Source of the DNA: JBJHCA01 sp050485785
GTDB lineage: Bacteria; Bacteroidota; Bacteroidia; Chitinophagales; Saprospiraceae
Length of the DNA stretch: 19,284 bases
Assembly (NCBI GenBank): GCA_050485785.1
Contig: JBJHCA010000065.1
Location: 1 to 19,284 of the forward strand
Reading direction: 5' to 3'
Under the pieces are notes generated by a model. It was not told where the DNA came from. It made no database searches and saw only the letters and a list, made by a program, of their open reading frames with translations. Positions within the stretch are counted from its first letter, which is position 1; each line of letters opens with the position of its first letter. The position numbers were made by a program, and so were the translations under genes. This document shows positions 1-8,214 of the stretch, piece by piece.

Positions 1-117
1 GGCCTCAGCTTATCCAAACGAATCATCGATCACTATCATCAGGGTAAGCTGTTCGTCAAACAATCCCTGCCGGGAGAAGGAACTACATTCAGAATTCAGT
101 TGCCGATTGAACGGTAA
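1..117 (+). CDS. Sensor histidine kinase, C-terminal end only (5' truncated by window edge)
   Basis: Frame 1 is open from the left edge to a TAA at 115-117 and gives 38 residues starting GLSLSKRIIDHYHQGKLFV and containing GEGTTFRIQLP. This is the last part of a GHKL ATPase domain: the GLSLSK stretch corresponds to the G2 box that closes over ATP, and the G-x-GTTF-x-I-x-LP strand is the usual C-terminal end of a HATPase_c domain. The protein would phosphorylate itself on a histidine and pass the phosphate to a response regulator. Sensor, HAMP and dimerisation parts lie outside the window, so the stimulus cannot be judged. No receiver domain follows, so it is not a hybrid kinase at this end. 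Confidence 0.85.
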   Translation, partial: GLSLSKRIIDHYHQGKLFVKQSLPGEGTTFRIQLPIER

Positions 118-128
118 GGCACATGGGT

Positions 129-159
129 AAAAAAAAGGCACCGGAGTTTCCGATGCCTT
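129..159 (-). terminator. Intrinsic terminator of the tRNA unit
   Basis: AAGGCA at 135-140 pairs with TGCCTT at 154-159, and inside it CGGA (142-145) pairs with TCCG (149-152) around a three-base loop, with one C/A mismatch. An eight-A run (129-136) overlaps the left arm. Read on the minus strand this is a stem followed by eight T, the classic rho-independent form. It lies 16 bases after tRNA-Pro on the minus strand and after the stop of the plus-strand kinase gene, so it may also serve the kinase weakly. Confidence 0.8.
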
Positions 160-175
160 AATGTGACGGTTTGTG

Positions 176-250
176 TCGGGGTGGCAGGATTCGAACCTGC
201 GACCTCCTGCTCCCAAAGCAGGCGCGATAACCGGGCTACGCTACACCCCG
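176..250 (-). tRNA. tRNA-Pro (anticodon TGG)
   Basis: On the minus strand a full cloverleaf can be drawn. The acceptor arm is CGGGGTG (5') with CACCCCG (3') and discriminator A. The anticodon arm is CCTGC-TTTGGGA-GCAGG with anticodon TGG, and the T arm is GCAGG-TTCGAAT-CCTGC. It reads CCA and, by wobble, other proline codons. CCA is not encoded at the 3' end, since the acceptor is followed by CA and then unrelated sequence. It is the downstream member of a two-tRNA unit with tRNA-Ser. Confidence 0.95.
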
Positions 251-316
251 ATCGTTTTCCGGATTTTAACCGGAGGGCCAAAGCACACACAAAAGTGTGA
301 CAGTTTCCCATATTGG

Positions 317-332
317 TGCCTCAAAAGAGGCA
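317..332 (-). other. Short hairpin between the two tRNAs
   Basis: TGCCTC (317-322), AAAA (323-326) and GAGGCA (327-332) form a perfect six-base stem with a four-base loop, 8 bases after the 3' end of tRNA-Ser on the minus strand. No T run follows in either direction, so it is unlikely to be a terminator. It may act as a processing or stability element in the tRNA precursor. That role is inference only. Confidence 0.35.
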
Positions 333-339
333 AGAAGCG

Positions 340-427
340 CGGTGAGGGCGGGATTCGAACCCGCGGTACCCTTGTAGGGTACGTCGGTTTAGCAAACCGG
401 TGGTTTAAGCCACTCACCCACCTCACC
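340..427 (-). tRNA. tRNA-Ser (anticodon GCT)
   Basis: On the minus strand the acceptor arm GGTGAGG pairs with CCTCACC (discriminator G). The anticodon loop TTGCTAA carries GCT, which reads AGC/AGT serine codons. A long variable arm (CGTACCC, loop, GGGTACC) marks it as a class II tRNA, as expected for serine. The T arm is GCGGG-TTCGAAT-CCCGC. The length is 88 bases without CCA. The outermost pair of the anticodon stem looks like a C/A mismatch. It is the first gene after the promoter at 439-446. Confidence 0.95.
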
Positions 428-438
428 GTTAGGGCACG

Positions 439-470
439 CAAATATACGTAATCCCCGAAGCTAAAAAATA
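439..470 (-). promoter_or_regulatory. Bacteroidota-type promoter for the tRNA unit
   Basis: Minus-strand TATATTTG (439-446) matches the Bacteroidota -7 consensus TAnnTTTG exactly. A T-rich stretch TTTTTTAG (461-468) lies about where the -33 element should be, though it is not a clean TTTG. The start of transcription would fall a few bases before the 5' end of tRNA-Ser (427). The aconitase stop is at 490, so this promoter separates the tRNAs from that gene. Confidence 0.6.
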
Positions 471-489
471 CTTTTATTCAGTATTTCAA

Positions 490-2763
490 TTATTTTTTGC
501 CTGCCTGATTCAACCTGATGAGATTGAGTGCTGAACCTGATCTTACCCACTCTATTTGCGGTGCACTGTACGAATGAGCCACCTCAAACTGATCTGTGGT
601 ACCGTCGGCATGGCGGAGCACAATTTTAAGGTTACTGTCAGGGTTCAGGCTTTCCAGACCCAGGATATCGACCAGGTCATCCTGCCTGACCAGATTGTAA
701 TCCTCTTTATTCACAAAGGTCAGAGCAAGCATGCCCTGCTTTTTAAGATTGGTCTCATGGATCCTGGCAAATGACTTCACAATTACGGCAGTTACGCCCA
801 GGTAACGGGGCTCCATGGCTGCATGTTCGCGGCTTGAGCCTTCACCGAGATTCTCTTCACCAAAGATGACCGTTCCCACACCGGCTTTCTGATAAGTTCG
901 TGCTGAATCCGGTACTGCCATGTAGGTGTTAGTTTCGGCATTCCACACCTGATTGGTCAGGTCGTTGAATGCATTCACCGCGCCAATGTAACAGTTGTTG
1001 GAAATATTCTCAAGATGTCCACGGTACTTCAGCCACGGGCCGGCCATGGAAATGTGGTCGGTTGTACACTTGCCCTTCACCTTGATGAGCACCCGCTGAT
1101 TGAGGAGAAACTGCTGGGTGATGGGTTTAAATGGCGTCAGAAGCTGCAACCTGTCACTATCTAGCCGAACTGCCACGTCCACTTTACTTCCGTCTTCTAC
1201 CGGAGCCTGAAAACCGGCATCTTCCACGTCAAAACCACTGGGTGGCAGTTCCAGTCCGGTGGGCGGATCCAGTTTTACCTGCTCGCCTTTTTCATTGGTG
1301 AGTGTATCGGTAAGCGGATTGAATGTAAGGGTACCGGCAATGGCCATGGCAGTAACTATTTCGGGAGAAGCCACAAAAGCATGCGTATTGGGATTCCCGT
1401 CGTTCCGCTTGGCAAAATTCCTGTTGAATGAGGTAATGATCGAGTTCTTTCGCTTAGGATCAACGTTGTGCCGCGCCCATTGACCAATACATGGTCCGCA
1501 GGCATTGGCCAGCACCACGCCGCCCATTTCTTCAAAAGTCTTCAGCTGACCGTCCCGGTCAACGGTATACCTAACCTGCTCCGAGCCCGGTGTAATGGTG
1601 AACTCCGACTTTGCCTTGAGATTTTTATTCAAAGCCTGCCTGGCAATGGAAGCTGCTCTGTCCAGGTCCTCATAGGAGCTATTGGTACAGGAGCCAATGA
1701 GACCCACTTCAAGCTCTGCCGGATAGCCGTTATCTTTCACGGCTTTGGCAAACTCGGAAATTGGCCAGGCCAGGTCAGGTGTGTATGGCCCGTTGATGTG
1801 GGGCTCCAGTTCAGACAGATTAATCTCAATAACCTGGTCAAAATAATTTTCGGGTTCTGCGTAGATTTCCGGGTCAGCGGTCAGGTGTTCTGCAACGAGA
1901 TCGGCCATATCGGCAATTTCTTCCCTGGCGGTGGAACGAAGGTATCGGCCCATCGATCCATCATAACCGAATACTGAAGTGGTTGCGCCAATTTCTGCAC
2001 CCATATTGCAGATTGTGCCCTTACCTGTGCCTGAAAAGCTTTGTGCACCTTCACCGAAATACTCCAGGATGGCCCCGGTTCCGCCTTTCACGGTCAAAAT
2101 GCCGGCCACTTTGAGAATCACGTCTTTAGGGCTGGTCCATCCACTCATTTTTCCGGTGAGTTTCACCCCGATCAGGCGGGGCTTGCGAAGCTCCCAGCTC
2201 ATGCCGGTCATAACGTCAACGGCATCGGCACCGCCAACTCCGATGGCAATCATGCCCAAACCGCCTGCATTCACAGTATGCGAATCCGTTCCGATCATCA
2301 TTCCTCCGGGGAAAGCATAATTCTCGAGCACTACCTGATGAATAATACCGGCACCAGGCTTCCAGAAACCGATGCCGTATTTGTTGGATACCGAAGCCAG
2401 GAAGTCAAAAACTTCCTTGTTCTTTTCAAGCGCTTTGGCCAGGTCAGCACCGGCTCCCGACTCTGCCTGGATCAGGTGGTCACAATGCACGGTACTGGGA
2501 ACGGCAACCTTGTCACGTCCGGCCATCATAAACTGAAGTAGGGCCATCTGTGCTGTGGCATCCTGCATGGCTACACGGTCCGGAGCATAGTAAACATAGT
2601 CCTTACCCCGTTGATAATCCTTCAGGGGGGAGTCCGAATGTAAATGGGAATATAGGATTTTCTCCGTGAGCGTCATCGGCCGCCCAAGCTTTTTTCTTGC
2701 AGCTTTAATTTTGTCGGGTAAAGCTTCATAAACCCCGCGGATCATATCTAAATCAAAAACCAT
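490..2763 (-). CDS. Aconitate hydratase (aconitase)
   Basis: Interconverts citrate and isocitrate through cis-aconitate in the TCA cycle, using a [4Fe-4S] cluster in the cytoplasm. At 757 residues it has the size and layout of mitochondrial-type aconitase rather than the longer bacterial AcnA or AcnB. Visible motifs are the substrate-binding DSH at about 160-162, the first cluster cysteine in GSCTNSSYED (Cys359), the other two in ACGPCIGQW (Cys422, Cys425), TTDHISMAGPW (567-577) opening the swivelling fourth domain, and GEGSSREHAAMEPR (640-653) with the catalytic serine and arginine. All key residues are present. The start is the ATG at 2763, preceded by an A/T-rich leader and no clear Shine-Dalgarno. 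A promoter-like box lies 46 bases upstream, so it is probably transcribed apart from the peptidase gene before it. I give no symbol because bacterial names acnA and acnB refer to other subfamilies. Confidence 0.97.
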   Translation of the reverse strand: MVFDLDMIRGVYEALPDKIKAARKKLGRPMTLTEKILYSHLHSDSPLKDYQRGKDYVYYAPDRVAMQDATAQMALLQFMMAGRDKVAVPSTVHCDHLIQAESGAGADLAKALEKNKEVFDFLASVSNKYGIGFWKPGAGIIHQVVLENYAFPGGMMIGTDSHTVNAGGLGMIAIGVGGADAVDVMTGMSWELRKPRLIGVKLTGKMSGWTSPKDVILKVAGILTVKGGTGAILEYFGEGAQSFSGTGKGTICNMGAEIGATTSVFGYDGSMGRYLRSTAREEIADMADLVAEHLTADPEIYAEPENYFDQVIEINLSELEPHINGPYTPDLAWPISEFAKAVKDNGYPAELEVGLIGSCTNSSYEDLDRAASIARQALNKNLKAKSEFTITPGSEQVRYTVDRDGQLKTFEEMGGVVLANACGPCIGQWARHNVDPKRKNSIITSFNRNFAKRNDGNPNTHAFVASPEIVTAMAIAGTLTFNPLTDTLTNEKGEQVKLDPPTGLELPPSGFDVEDAGFQAPVEDGSKVDVAVRLDSDRLQLLTPFKPITQQFLLNQRVLIKVKGKCTTDHISMAGPWLKYRGHLENISNNCYIGAVNAFNDLTNQVWNAETNTYMAVPDSARTYQKAGVGTVIFGEENLGEGSSREHAAMEPRYLGVTAVIVKSFARIHETNLKKQGMLALTFVNKEDYNLVRQDDLVDILGLESLNPDSNLKIVLRHADGTTDQFEVAHSYSAPQIEWVRSGSALNLIRLNQAGKK

Positions 2764-2808
2764 AATTTATTGGAATTTATATTGTGAGCAATGCTGCTAA
2801 AAACGGCA

Positions 2809-2816
2809 CAAATGTA
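2809..2816 (-). promoter_or_regulatory. Candidate -7 box of the aconitase promoter
   Basis: Minus-strand TACATTTG fits TAnnTTTG and sits 46 bases before the aconitase ATG, in the 122-base gap after the peptidase stop. I see no good TTTG element 19-21 bases further upstream. The surrounding twelve bases GTTACATTTGTG (2807-2818) are identical to those in front of purB, which strengthens the call. Confidence 0.5.
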
Positions 2817-2885
2817 ACATAAACTGCCGTGTTATGGTAGTGTAACCCAATACAAATCCAAAGGTTTATCGATATAAAACGATGC

Positions 2886-4535
2886 TTAACGAACCGGCAT
2901 GGCTCGATCAACTTCAATGCGTTCATCGCGCATGGAAAGATCCCAAACCACGTAAAAAGCGTGCCTGGCTACCCGTTCTACGCGGTCGTATAATATTTTG
3001 TCAGCCGTATCACCCGGCCGGTGGTAATCCTTGTGGGTTCCGCTAAAGAAGAAGATCACCGGGATCCCGAAACGGGCGAAATTGTAGTGATCTGAGCGGT
3101 AGTAAAACCTGTTGGGATCATCGTCGTCGTTGTAGGTGTAATCAAAGGGAATTCTTTTGTACCGGTCGTTTTGCTGCTCATTGATCTCGTGAAGATCGGT
3201 GCTGAGTTTATCGGAACCTATCACGTAGATGTAATCGGGGTCATCCTTGTAGCGATCGTCAATACGGCCGATCATATCGATGTTGATGGCGGCCACTATT
3301 TGCTCAAGCGGTACTACGGGGTAGTCGGTAAACCACTGCGAACCCAGCAATCCTTTTTCCTCCCCGGCTACGAGCAGTATTGCCACACTGCGCCGCGGGC
3401 CGATTCCTGCTTTTTCTGCTGCAGCCATGGCCCGGCCTATTTCAAGTAGTGCTGAAGTGCCGCTGGCATTATCATCTGCACCATTAAAAATCACATCCCC
3501 GCGGATACCCAGGTGATCGTAGTGTGCCGTTAAGAAAATGTATTCTCCCTTTAAGGTCGTATCTGTTCCCGGGATAATGCCCATTACATTTTCGCCGATC
3601 ATTCGCTCCACATCTTTTTCCATTCTAAGGTTTAGCCTGGTTCTGAGTTTGTGATACTGTGGGACTCCATCAGCATTAATGGCATCTCTTTTTTCGATCA
3701 CATTTTGTCGGCGCCGGCCCATGATGTCAGACGCCAGATTGCCTGAAATATACATGTGTGGCGGAAACTCAACCATTGCGGGAGGTTCACCCAGATTGTA
3801 ATTGGGCTCTATCAGCATTCTCCTGAACCGGTTTGCACGGCGCGGAAGGTCACCATCTATTATGAGCACGGCTGCCACATCATGGCGGAAGGCCGTTTTC
3901 AGTTTCTGCGTCCAGTCTGTAGTCCATGCAGAGGGAAACAATTCACCGGTAATGAAGCTAACTCCTTCCCTTGTCGGCTCACCGGGATATATCAGGATTA
4001 CTTTGCCGGCCACATCCACCCCGGCATAGTCACTATATGCTTCATCGTCAATGCCGTAGCCCAGAAAGATCACCTCGCGGATATCAGACAGTTTTGCCTC
4101 AGGATTATTGGCCGGAAAAGCCAGGAAGTCGCGCATGTGGCTGTATTCCTTGCCATTGACCACAATACTGATCTGATTCCAGGCTTCAGTGTAATAGGGA
4201 ACATGCTGAAAATAGCCGTCAAACTCAGGATGAGTTTGCAGTCCGGCATTTTCCATGGTGTAGGCCAGATATTCAGCGGCCTTACGCTGACCCCGCCTGC
4301 CGGTTTCACGGCCTTCCAGTGAATCTGAAGCCAGCAGATACACGTGTGCTTCCAGTTGCTTTTCAGTGATATAGCCGGCAAAATAACGGGCAGAATCTCC
4401 GTTGGGCCACCCGGCTTGTATAGCGGCACCGGAATGCACAGAAGCCACAGCAGTGCTTTGCGCTGCCAACAAAGAGATATTCCAGAAAAAAACAGCAACA
4501 GTGCTCAATATACCGAACCAACTAACTTTGCCCAT
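2886..4535 (-). CDS. Exported M28-family zinc metallopeptidase with PA-like insert
   Basis: A 549-residue secreted aminopeptidase-like protein. A signal peptide covers about residues 1-26 (hydrophobic stretch GILSTVAVFFWNISLLAA, likely cut near AAQ). Residues about 150-265 resemble a protease-associated domain (FLGYGI, DYAGVDVAGKVILIYPGEP). The M28 catalytic core follows with every expected residue: His338 and Asp340 in AHYDHLG, bridging Asp354 in GADDNASG, catalytic Glu392 and ligand Glu393 in AGEEKG, Asp420 in INIDMIG, and His505 in DYHRPGDT. Two zinc ions would be bound and N-terminal residues removed from peptides in the periplasm or outside the cell. I see no type IX secretion tail. The ATG lies only 4 bases after the rpiB stop, so the two genes are probably translated from one message. 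Exact substrate is unknown. Confidence 0.93.
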   Translation of the reverse strand: MGKVSWFGILSTVAVFFWNISLLAAQSTAVASVHSGAAIQAGWPNGDSARYFAGYITEKQLEAHVYLLASDSLEGRETGRRGQRKAAEYLAYTMENAGLQTHPEFDGYFQHVPYYTEAWNQISIVVNGKEYSHMRDFLAFPANNPEAKLSDIREVIFLGYGIDDEAYSDYAGVDVAGKVILIYPGEPTREGVSFITGELFPSAWTTDWTQKLKTAFRHDVAAVLIIDGDLPRRANRFRRMLIEPNYNLGEPPAMVEFPPHMYISGNLASDIMGRRRQNVIEKRDAINADGVPQYHKLRTRLNLRMEKDVERMIGENVMGIIPGTDTTLKGEYIFLTAHYDHLGIRGDVIFNGADDNASGTSALLEIGRAMAAAEKAGIGPRRSVAILLVAGEEKGLLGSQWFTDYPVVPLEQIVAAINIDMIGRIDDRYKDDPDYIYVIGSDKLSTDLHEINEQQNDRYKRIPFDYTYNDDDDPNRFYYRSDHYNFARFGIPVIFFFSGTHKDYHRPGDTADKILYDRVERVARHAFYVVWDLSMRDERIEVDRAMPVR

Positions 4536-4539
4536 GGTT

Positions 4540-4980
4540 TCAACAAGCTATTTTATCCACCCTCGTGCTGTGACGTCCGCCTTCAAAAGGCGTGTTCAGA
4601 AATGCCTGAAGCATGGCCTCGGCATCACCGGGAGAGATGAACCTTGCGGGCAGCGCAAGAACATTGGCATTGTTATGTGCCCGTGCCAGACCGGCCAGTT
4701 CAGGTGTCCAGCACAATGCAGCCCTGATGTGGGCGTGTTTGTTGGCCGTCATGGCCACACCGTTGCCACTGCCACACATGATAAGCCCCATTGCAGCCTC
4801 TCCCCTTTCGATGGCCTGTGCCACCGGATGAATGAAGTCGGGGTAATCCACGGATGCTTCACTGTGCGTGCCGAAATCAATGTACTCAAAATTGTGTGCA
4901 GCTAGCCAGTCAGTTAAGTGCTGCTTAAGCTGAAAACCGGCATGATCACAGCCCACAGCTATTTTTCCGGGCTTCTCCAT
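4540..4980 (-). CDS. rpiB: Ribose-5-phosphate isomerase B
   Basis: Interconverts ribose 5-phosphate and ribulose 5-phosphate in the non-oxidative pentose phosphate pathway. With the ATG at 4980 it is 146 residues, the normal RpiB length, and begins MEKPGKIAVGCDHAGF, with the phosphate and substrate loop GCDHAG at residues 10-15. The catalytic cysteine is in IMCGSGNGVAMTANK (Cys69 in this numbering), and the helix with RAHNNANVLALPAR completes the RpiB/LacAB fold. An in-frame TTG at 5004 would add eight residues (LITINIHH) and overlap the stop of the DUF2723 gene by 4 bases. I prefer the ATG because family members start just before the first strand. It is the middle gene of a tight minus-strand run, 20 bases after the DUF2723 stop and 4 before the M28 gene. 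Confidence 0.95.
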   Translation of the reverse strand: MEKPGKIAVGCDHAGFQLKQHLTDWLAAHNFEYIDFGTHSEASVDYPDFIHPVAQAIERGEAAMGLIMCGSGNGVAMTANKHAHIRAALCWTPELAGLARAHNNANVLALPARFISPGDAEAMLQAFLNTPFEGGRHSTRVDKIAC

Positions 4981-5000
4981 GTGATGAATATTTATGGTGA

Positions 5001-8000
5001 TCAATTCAAACTTCGTCCAGTGTATGGTTCAATAATGGCCATGATCTCATTTTTGGTTTGCTCATCCTGCAACTGCCCGGCAAGGTTTTGGACAATTTGC
5101 ATGGTTTGCATGACCTGTCGTATAGGCATTTCAAATTCTGCTGATTTCCTGCGAGGGCTTTGCGAATCAAGAAATGCAAAGTTCTCGGCAGTTTCATTGG
5201 CCAGAATACGAAGGTGTTCAGCACCGCGGTCCATATCTCCGGCTGCCGAGTATTCCATGATTACCAGTGCTTTGGAATAATCGTAGGGGAAATTGAAATG
5301 CGGGAACCGGTCGAAGTAATAGTCCAGAAGATTGAGCGCTTCATCGTTGCGGTTTCGGGCTATGAGCTCCTTCACGGTACGCGTAAACATAAAACGCAAA
5401 CTTTGAACAGCAGGGCTGTATGATTCGTCAACAAACAGTTTTTTGTTATCGAAATTGCCCCAGCGGAATTTGTTGTACACTAAATGCTGGATTTTGTCGG
5501 CATCTACCGAGCCGGCCCCTACCAGGCCAAACTGCTGGTCGCCGGTATTACGAACCGGAACCACCCTGAGTGCCAGACCTTCGAGGCGCAGGTAATTGCG
5601 CAAACCCTGCACTTTGCTGGGCAATACGGTTACGGCAAAGTAAATGGGGCGTTCCCACAAGTTGTTGGCCAAAATGTCCATTAGCGCCACTTCATCCTTG
5701 ATGATGCGGTCTCTGTTGACCGGGAAAGGTATATGATCAACGATATCAGCCGAATCTGCTTCGGTAACTATGCCCAGATCGATAACCCTTTGCCTGTCGA
5801 CGGGAATGATGATATCGGACGAAGGCACATGGCTTTCGGTAGTTTGGCCACCCTGCAAAGGCAATGGGTTGCTTGAGCCCATATACTCTACAGCCTCCTG
5901 AATGGTCCATTGCCTGTCCTGCCCGGGCCGGCTGAATACGAGCATGGAATTTCGCCGGTTTCCGCGCAGTTCTTCCTGTGGGATGGAGAAATTGATGGGC
6001 GGTGACTCATAGGTTCGGCGGCGCAACTGCTCAATGTACCAGTCCACGGCCAGGAGGCTGAGATTGACTACCCGTACATCGGTTCTGATGCCTTCCACCT
6101 CCTGAACATACCACAAAGGATAAGTATCATTATCGCCGTAGGTGAAAATGATGGCTTCGGGTTCCAGTGATTCCAGGAAGTTAATGGCATAATCGCGGGC
6201 AGCATAGATGTTAGCCCTGCTGTACTGACCCCAGCCGTTGACGCCCATAATCACCGGGGCCGAAAGTACCAGCAGCGAAGCCACAATGGCACCGGTGTTT
6301 TCCGACATCTGTTTTCGCAGCCACTCAAACAGAGCCAGTACACCCATTCCAATCCACAGTGCATAAGTGAACATAGAGCCGGCCAGTACATAATCCCGTT
6401 CCCGGGGCTCTCTGGGTGGCTGATTGGAGAAGAATACAATGGCCAGACCGGTCATGACAAACAATACCATGAGCATGTAAAACCCTTTGCGGCTACGCCT
6501 ATACTGCCATATCAAGCCCAAAATACCGAAGATGAAGGGGATAAGATAGTATGGCGACCTTCCCGGATCATTCTTCATAGTTGTGGTCAAGTGGGTGTGA
6601 TTGTAGAGGCGCATGTTATCCAGCGGTTTAATGCCGGTGATCCAGTTGCCTTTTGAGCTGTCCCATGGCTGAAAGCCCTGTTCAGCATTCTGGCGGCCAG
6701 AGAAATTCCAGAAGAAATACCGCCAGTACATCCAATTAACCTGGTACTTGAACATAAAGCTCAGGTTTTCACCCATAGTAGGCGGACGAGTGGAGCCGGG
6801 CGGATTGCGATAGGGTTCGTAAAACCCTGCCCTTTCAGCATGCCCCATGCGCGGAAGGAACATTTTATCGCGGTCGGCATACACGGCCTCCGAACGCTGT
6901 TCCACCACTTCATAGCGATTGCCCACCTTACCGTACCGGTCGGAGCTGCGCACATTGATAGGGCTGGCTAAGTAGTGTGGACCGTACAGCAAGGGACGCT
7001 CGCCGTATTGTTCACGGTTGAGATATGATACCAGTTTAAACGGGTTATCCACGGTATTCATACTGATGGGTGGGCTGGCATTACCTCTGATGATGATCAT
7101 GGAATATGAGGTAAACCCAAGCACCACCATGCCGAAAAACAGAATGAGACGCTGCAGGCGCGGCCGGCTTGTTTTCTGAGCAAAATGCACCGCATACACC
7201 AGCGCTCCGCCCAAGAGCACGTAAAACAGCATGAATCCCACATTAAACGGGAAACCCAGTGTATTGACCGTAAACATATCGAAGTGGGCAGCAATGGCCG
7301 TTACCCTCGGTATAAAAATGTAATTGATGATCACCAGAAGACCAAAGCCTCCGGCGGCAGCTATCAGCGTTCCCTTGAGTGTGGTGTTATTGTATTTTTT
7401 GAAATAATACAACATGCCCAAAGCAGGTAGGGTGAGCAAACTAAGCAGGTGAACACCGATAGAAAGGCCCATCATGAGGCCTACAAACACCAGCCAGCGG
7501 TCAGCCTGAGCATCGTTCTCAATGCCGTACCACTTGACCATGGCCCAGAATACCAGCGTAGTAAAGAAAAAAGACAATGCGTACACCTCACCCTCAACAC
7601 CTGAAAACCAGATGGAAGGAGCAAAAGAAATGGTGAGGGCTGCAACCATACCGGCACCCATCAGGGCGATGGTTTCACCCATGGTGGGCTGGCTTCCGTC
7701 GCGAAACATGGCTGCTTTGGCCAGGCCGGTTACCGCCCAGAATCCAAACAAGGCACCAAATGAAGTACTGAGCCCCGACATGAGATTCACCATATAGGCA
7801 ATGTTGGAAGGATCCGATGACATGATGTCCCCAACAAAGGCAAACATCCGGCCAAGCAGTAGAAAAAAAGGTGCTCCCGGCGGATGCACTACCTGCAGTT
7901 TGTAGGCCGCTGCAATAAACTCCCCGCAATCCCACAAACTGGTGGTGGGTTCAACGGTGAGAATATATACAATGGAAGAGATCAGCCAGGCTACCCAGCC

Positions 8001-8030
8001 TGTAATAACATTGACTTTGGTAAATTGCAT
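5001..8030 (-). CDS. DUF2723 multi-pass membrane protein (TMEM260-like glycosyltransferase candidate)
   Basis: A 1009-residue membrane protein of the DUF2723 family, typical of Bacteroidota. The first segment is followed by EPTTSLWDCGEF (27-38) and VVHPPGAP (47-54), the conserved acidic and HPPG loop expected between the first two segments of GT-C type transferases, where the Asp/Glu would be catalytic. Roughly a dozen membrane segments fill the first 600 or so residues. A soluble part follows with TYGDNDTYPLWYVQEVEG at about 625-645, and the last 150 residues look TPR-like. The family is related to eukaryotic TMEM260, an O-mannosyltransferase, so a role in protein glycosylation from a lipid-linked sugar is plausible but not shown here. 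The start at 8030 begins MQFTKVNVITGWVAWL directly before the first segment. The open frame reaches back to 8141, but the -7 box at 8081-8088 argues against a longer start. It leads the rpiB-M28 run. Confidence 0.88.
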   Translation of the reverse strand: MQFTKVNVITGWVAWLISSIVYILTVEPTTSLWDCGEFIAAAYKLQVVHPPGAPFFLLLGRMFAFVGDIMSSDPSNIAYMVNLMSGLSTSFGALFGFWAVTGLAKAAMFRDGSQPTMGETIALMGAGMVAALTISFAPSIWFSGVEGEVYALSFFFTTLVFWAMVKWYGIENDAQADRWLVFVGLMMGLSIGVHLLSLLTLPALGMLYYFKKYNNTTLKGTLIAAAGGFGLLVIINYIFIPRVTAIAAHFDMFTVNTLGFPFNVGFMLFYVLLGGALVYAVHFAQKTSRPRLQRLILFFGMVVLGFTSYSMIIIRGNASPPISMNTVDNPFKLVSYLNREQYGERPLLYGPHYLASPINVRSSDRYGKVGNRYEVVEQRSEAVYADRDKMFLPRMGHAERAGFYEPYRNPPGSTRPPTMGENLSFMFKYQVNWMYWRYFFWNFSGRQNAEQGFQPWDSSKGNWITGIKPLDNMRLYNHTHLTTTMKNDPGRSPYYLIPFIFGILGLIWQYRRSRKGFYMLMVLFVMTGLAIVFFSNQPPREPRERDYVLAGSMFTYALWIGMGVLALFEWLRKQMSENTGAIVASLLVLSAPVIMGVNGWGQYSRANIYAARDYAINFLESLEPEAIIFTYGDNDTYPLWYVQEVEGIRTDVRVVNLSLLAVDWYIEQLRRRTYESPPINFSIPQEELRGNRRNSMLVFSRPGQDRQWTIQEAVEYMGSSNPLPLQGGQTTESHVPSSDIIIPVDRQRVIDLGIVTEADSADIVDHIPFPVNRDRIIKDEVALMDILANNLWERPIYFAVTVLPSKVQGLRNYLRLEGLALRVVPVRNTGDQQFGLVGAGSVDADKIQHLVYNKFRWGNFDNKKLFVDESYSPAVQSLRFMFTRTVKELIARNRNDEALNLLDYYFDRFPHFNFPYDYSKALVIMEYSAAGDMDRGAEHLRILANETAENFAFLDSQSPRRKSAEFEMPIRQVMQTMQIVQNLAGQLQDEQTKNEIMAIIEPYTGRSLN

Positions 8031-8070
8031 ACGCGTTTGTTTTACCCTCAAAGGGCGTTCAGTGTGGGGC

Positions 8071-8088
8071 CAAAAATAAACAAATTTA
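8071..8088 (-). promoter_or_regulatory. Candidate promoter of the DUF2723-rpiB-M28 run
   Basis: Minus-strand TAAATTTG (8081-8088) fits TAnnTTTG and lies 51 bases before the chosen ATG. A second match, TATTTTTG (8071-8078), follows immediately. Neither has a convincing TTTG at -33. If the first is used, transcription starts near 8075 and excludes any start codon upstream of 8030 in this frame. Confidence 0.5.
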
Positions 8089-8182
8089 GAACTTTGGCCT
8101 ATCTCTGTGCGCTGCCTGAATTTCATGATGCTCATCAGCATGCCAAAACAGTACTGATGGGATTCAAATACCCGCAGATTAT

Positions 8183-8190
8183 TAACTTTG
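8183..8190 (+). promoter_or_regulatory. Candidate -7 box of the pheS promoter
   Basis: TAACTTTG matches TAnnTTTG. Transcription would begin near 8197, giving a leader of about 18 bases before the ATG at 8215. The box overlaps the in-frame TTG at 8188, so that codon cannot be the start if this promoter is real. The spacing to the ATG equals that of the purB box to its ATG. Confidence 0.55.
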
Positions 8191-8214
8191 CCTCAACATT
8201 CAATGCGGCGCACT

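Noticed and set aside
428..489. Search for a terminator after aconitase
   Set aside because: No stem followed by a T run is visible on the minus strand before the tRNA promoter.
1468..1977. Long open frame opposite aconitase (169 residues), with others at 1979-2541
   Set aside because: They mirror a fully conserved aconitase on the other strand, have no recognisable motif, and arise from its codon bias.
3756..4322. 188-residue open frame opposite the M28 peptidase gene
   Set aside because: The minus strand has all catalytic residues of M28, and the opposite frame shows no domain or plausible start context.
5001..5004. TTG start of rpiB overlapping the DUF2723 stop
   Set aside because: The ATG at 4980 gives the usual family length and start, and the extra eight residues look unlike the family.
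8031..8141. Longer N-terminus for the DUF2723 protein
   Set aside because: It lies across two promoter-like boxes and is charged and unlike the family, which begins just before the first membrane segment.
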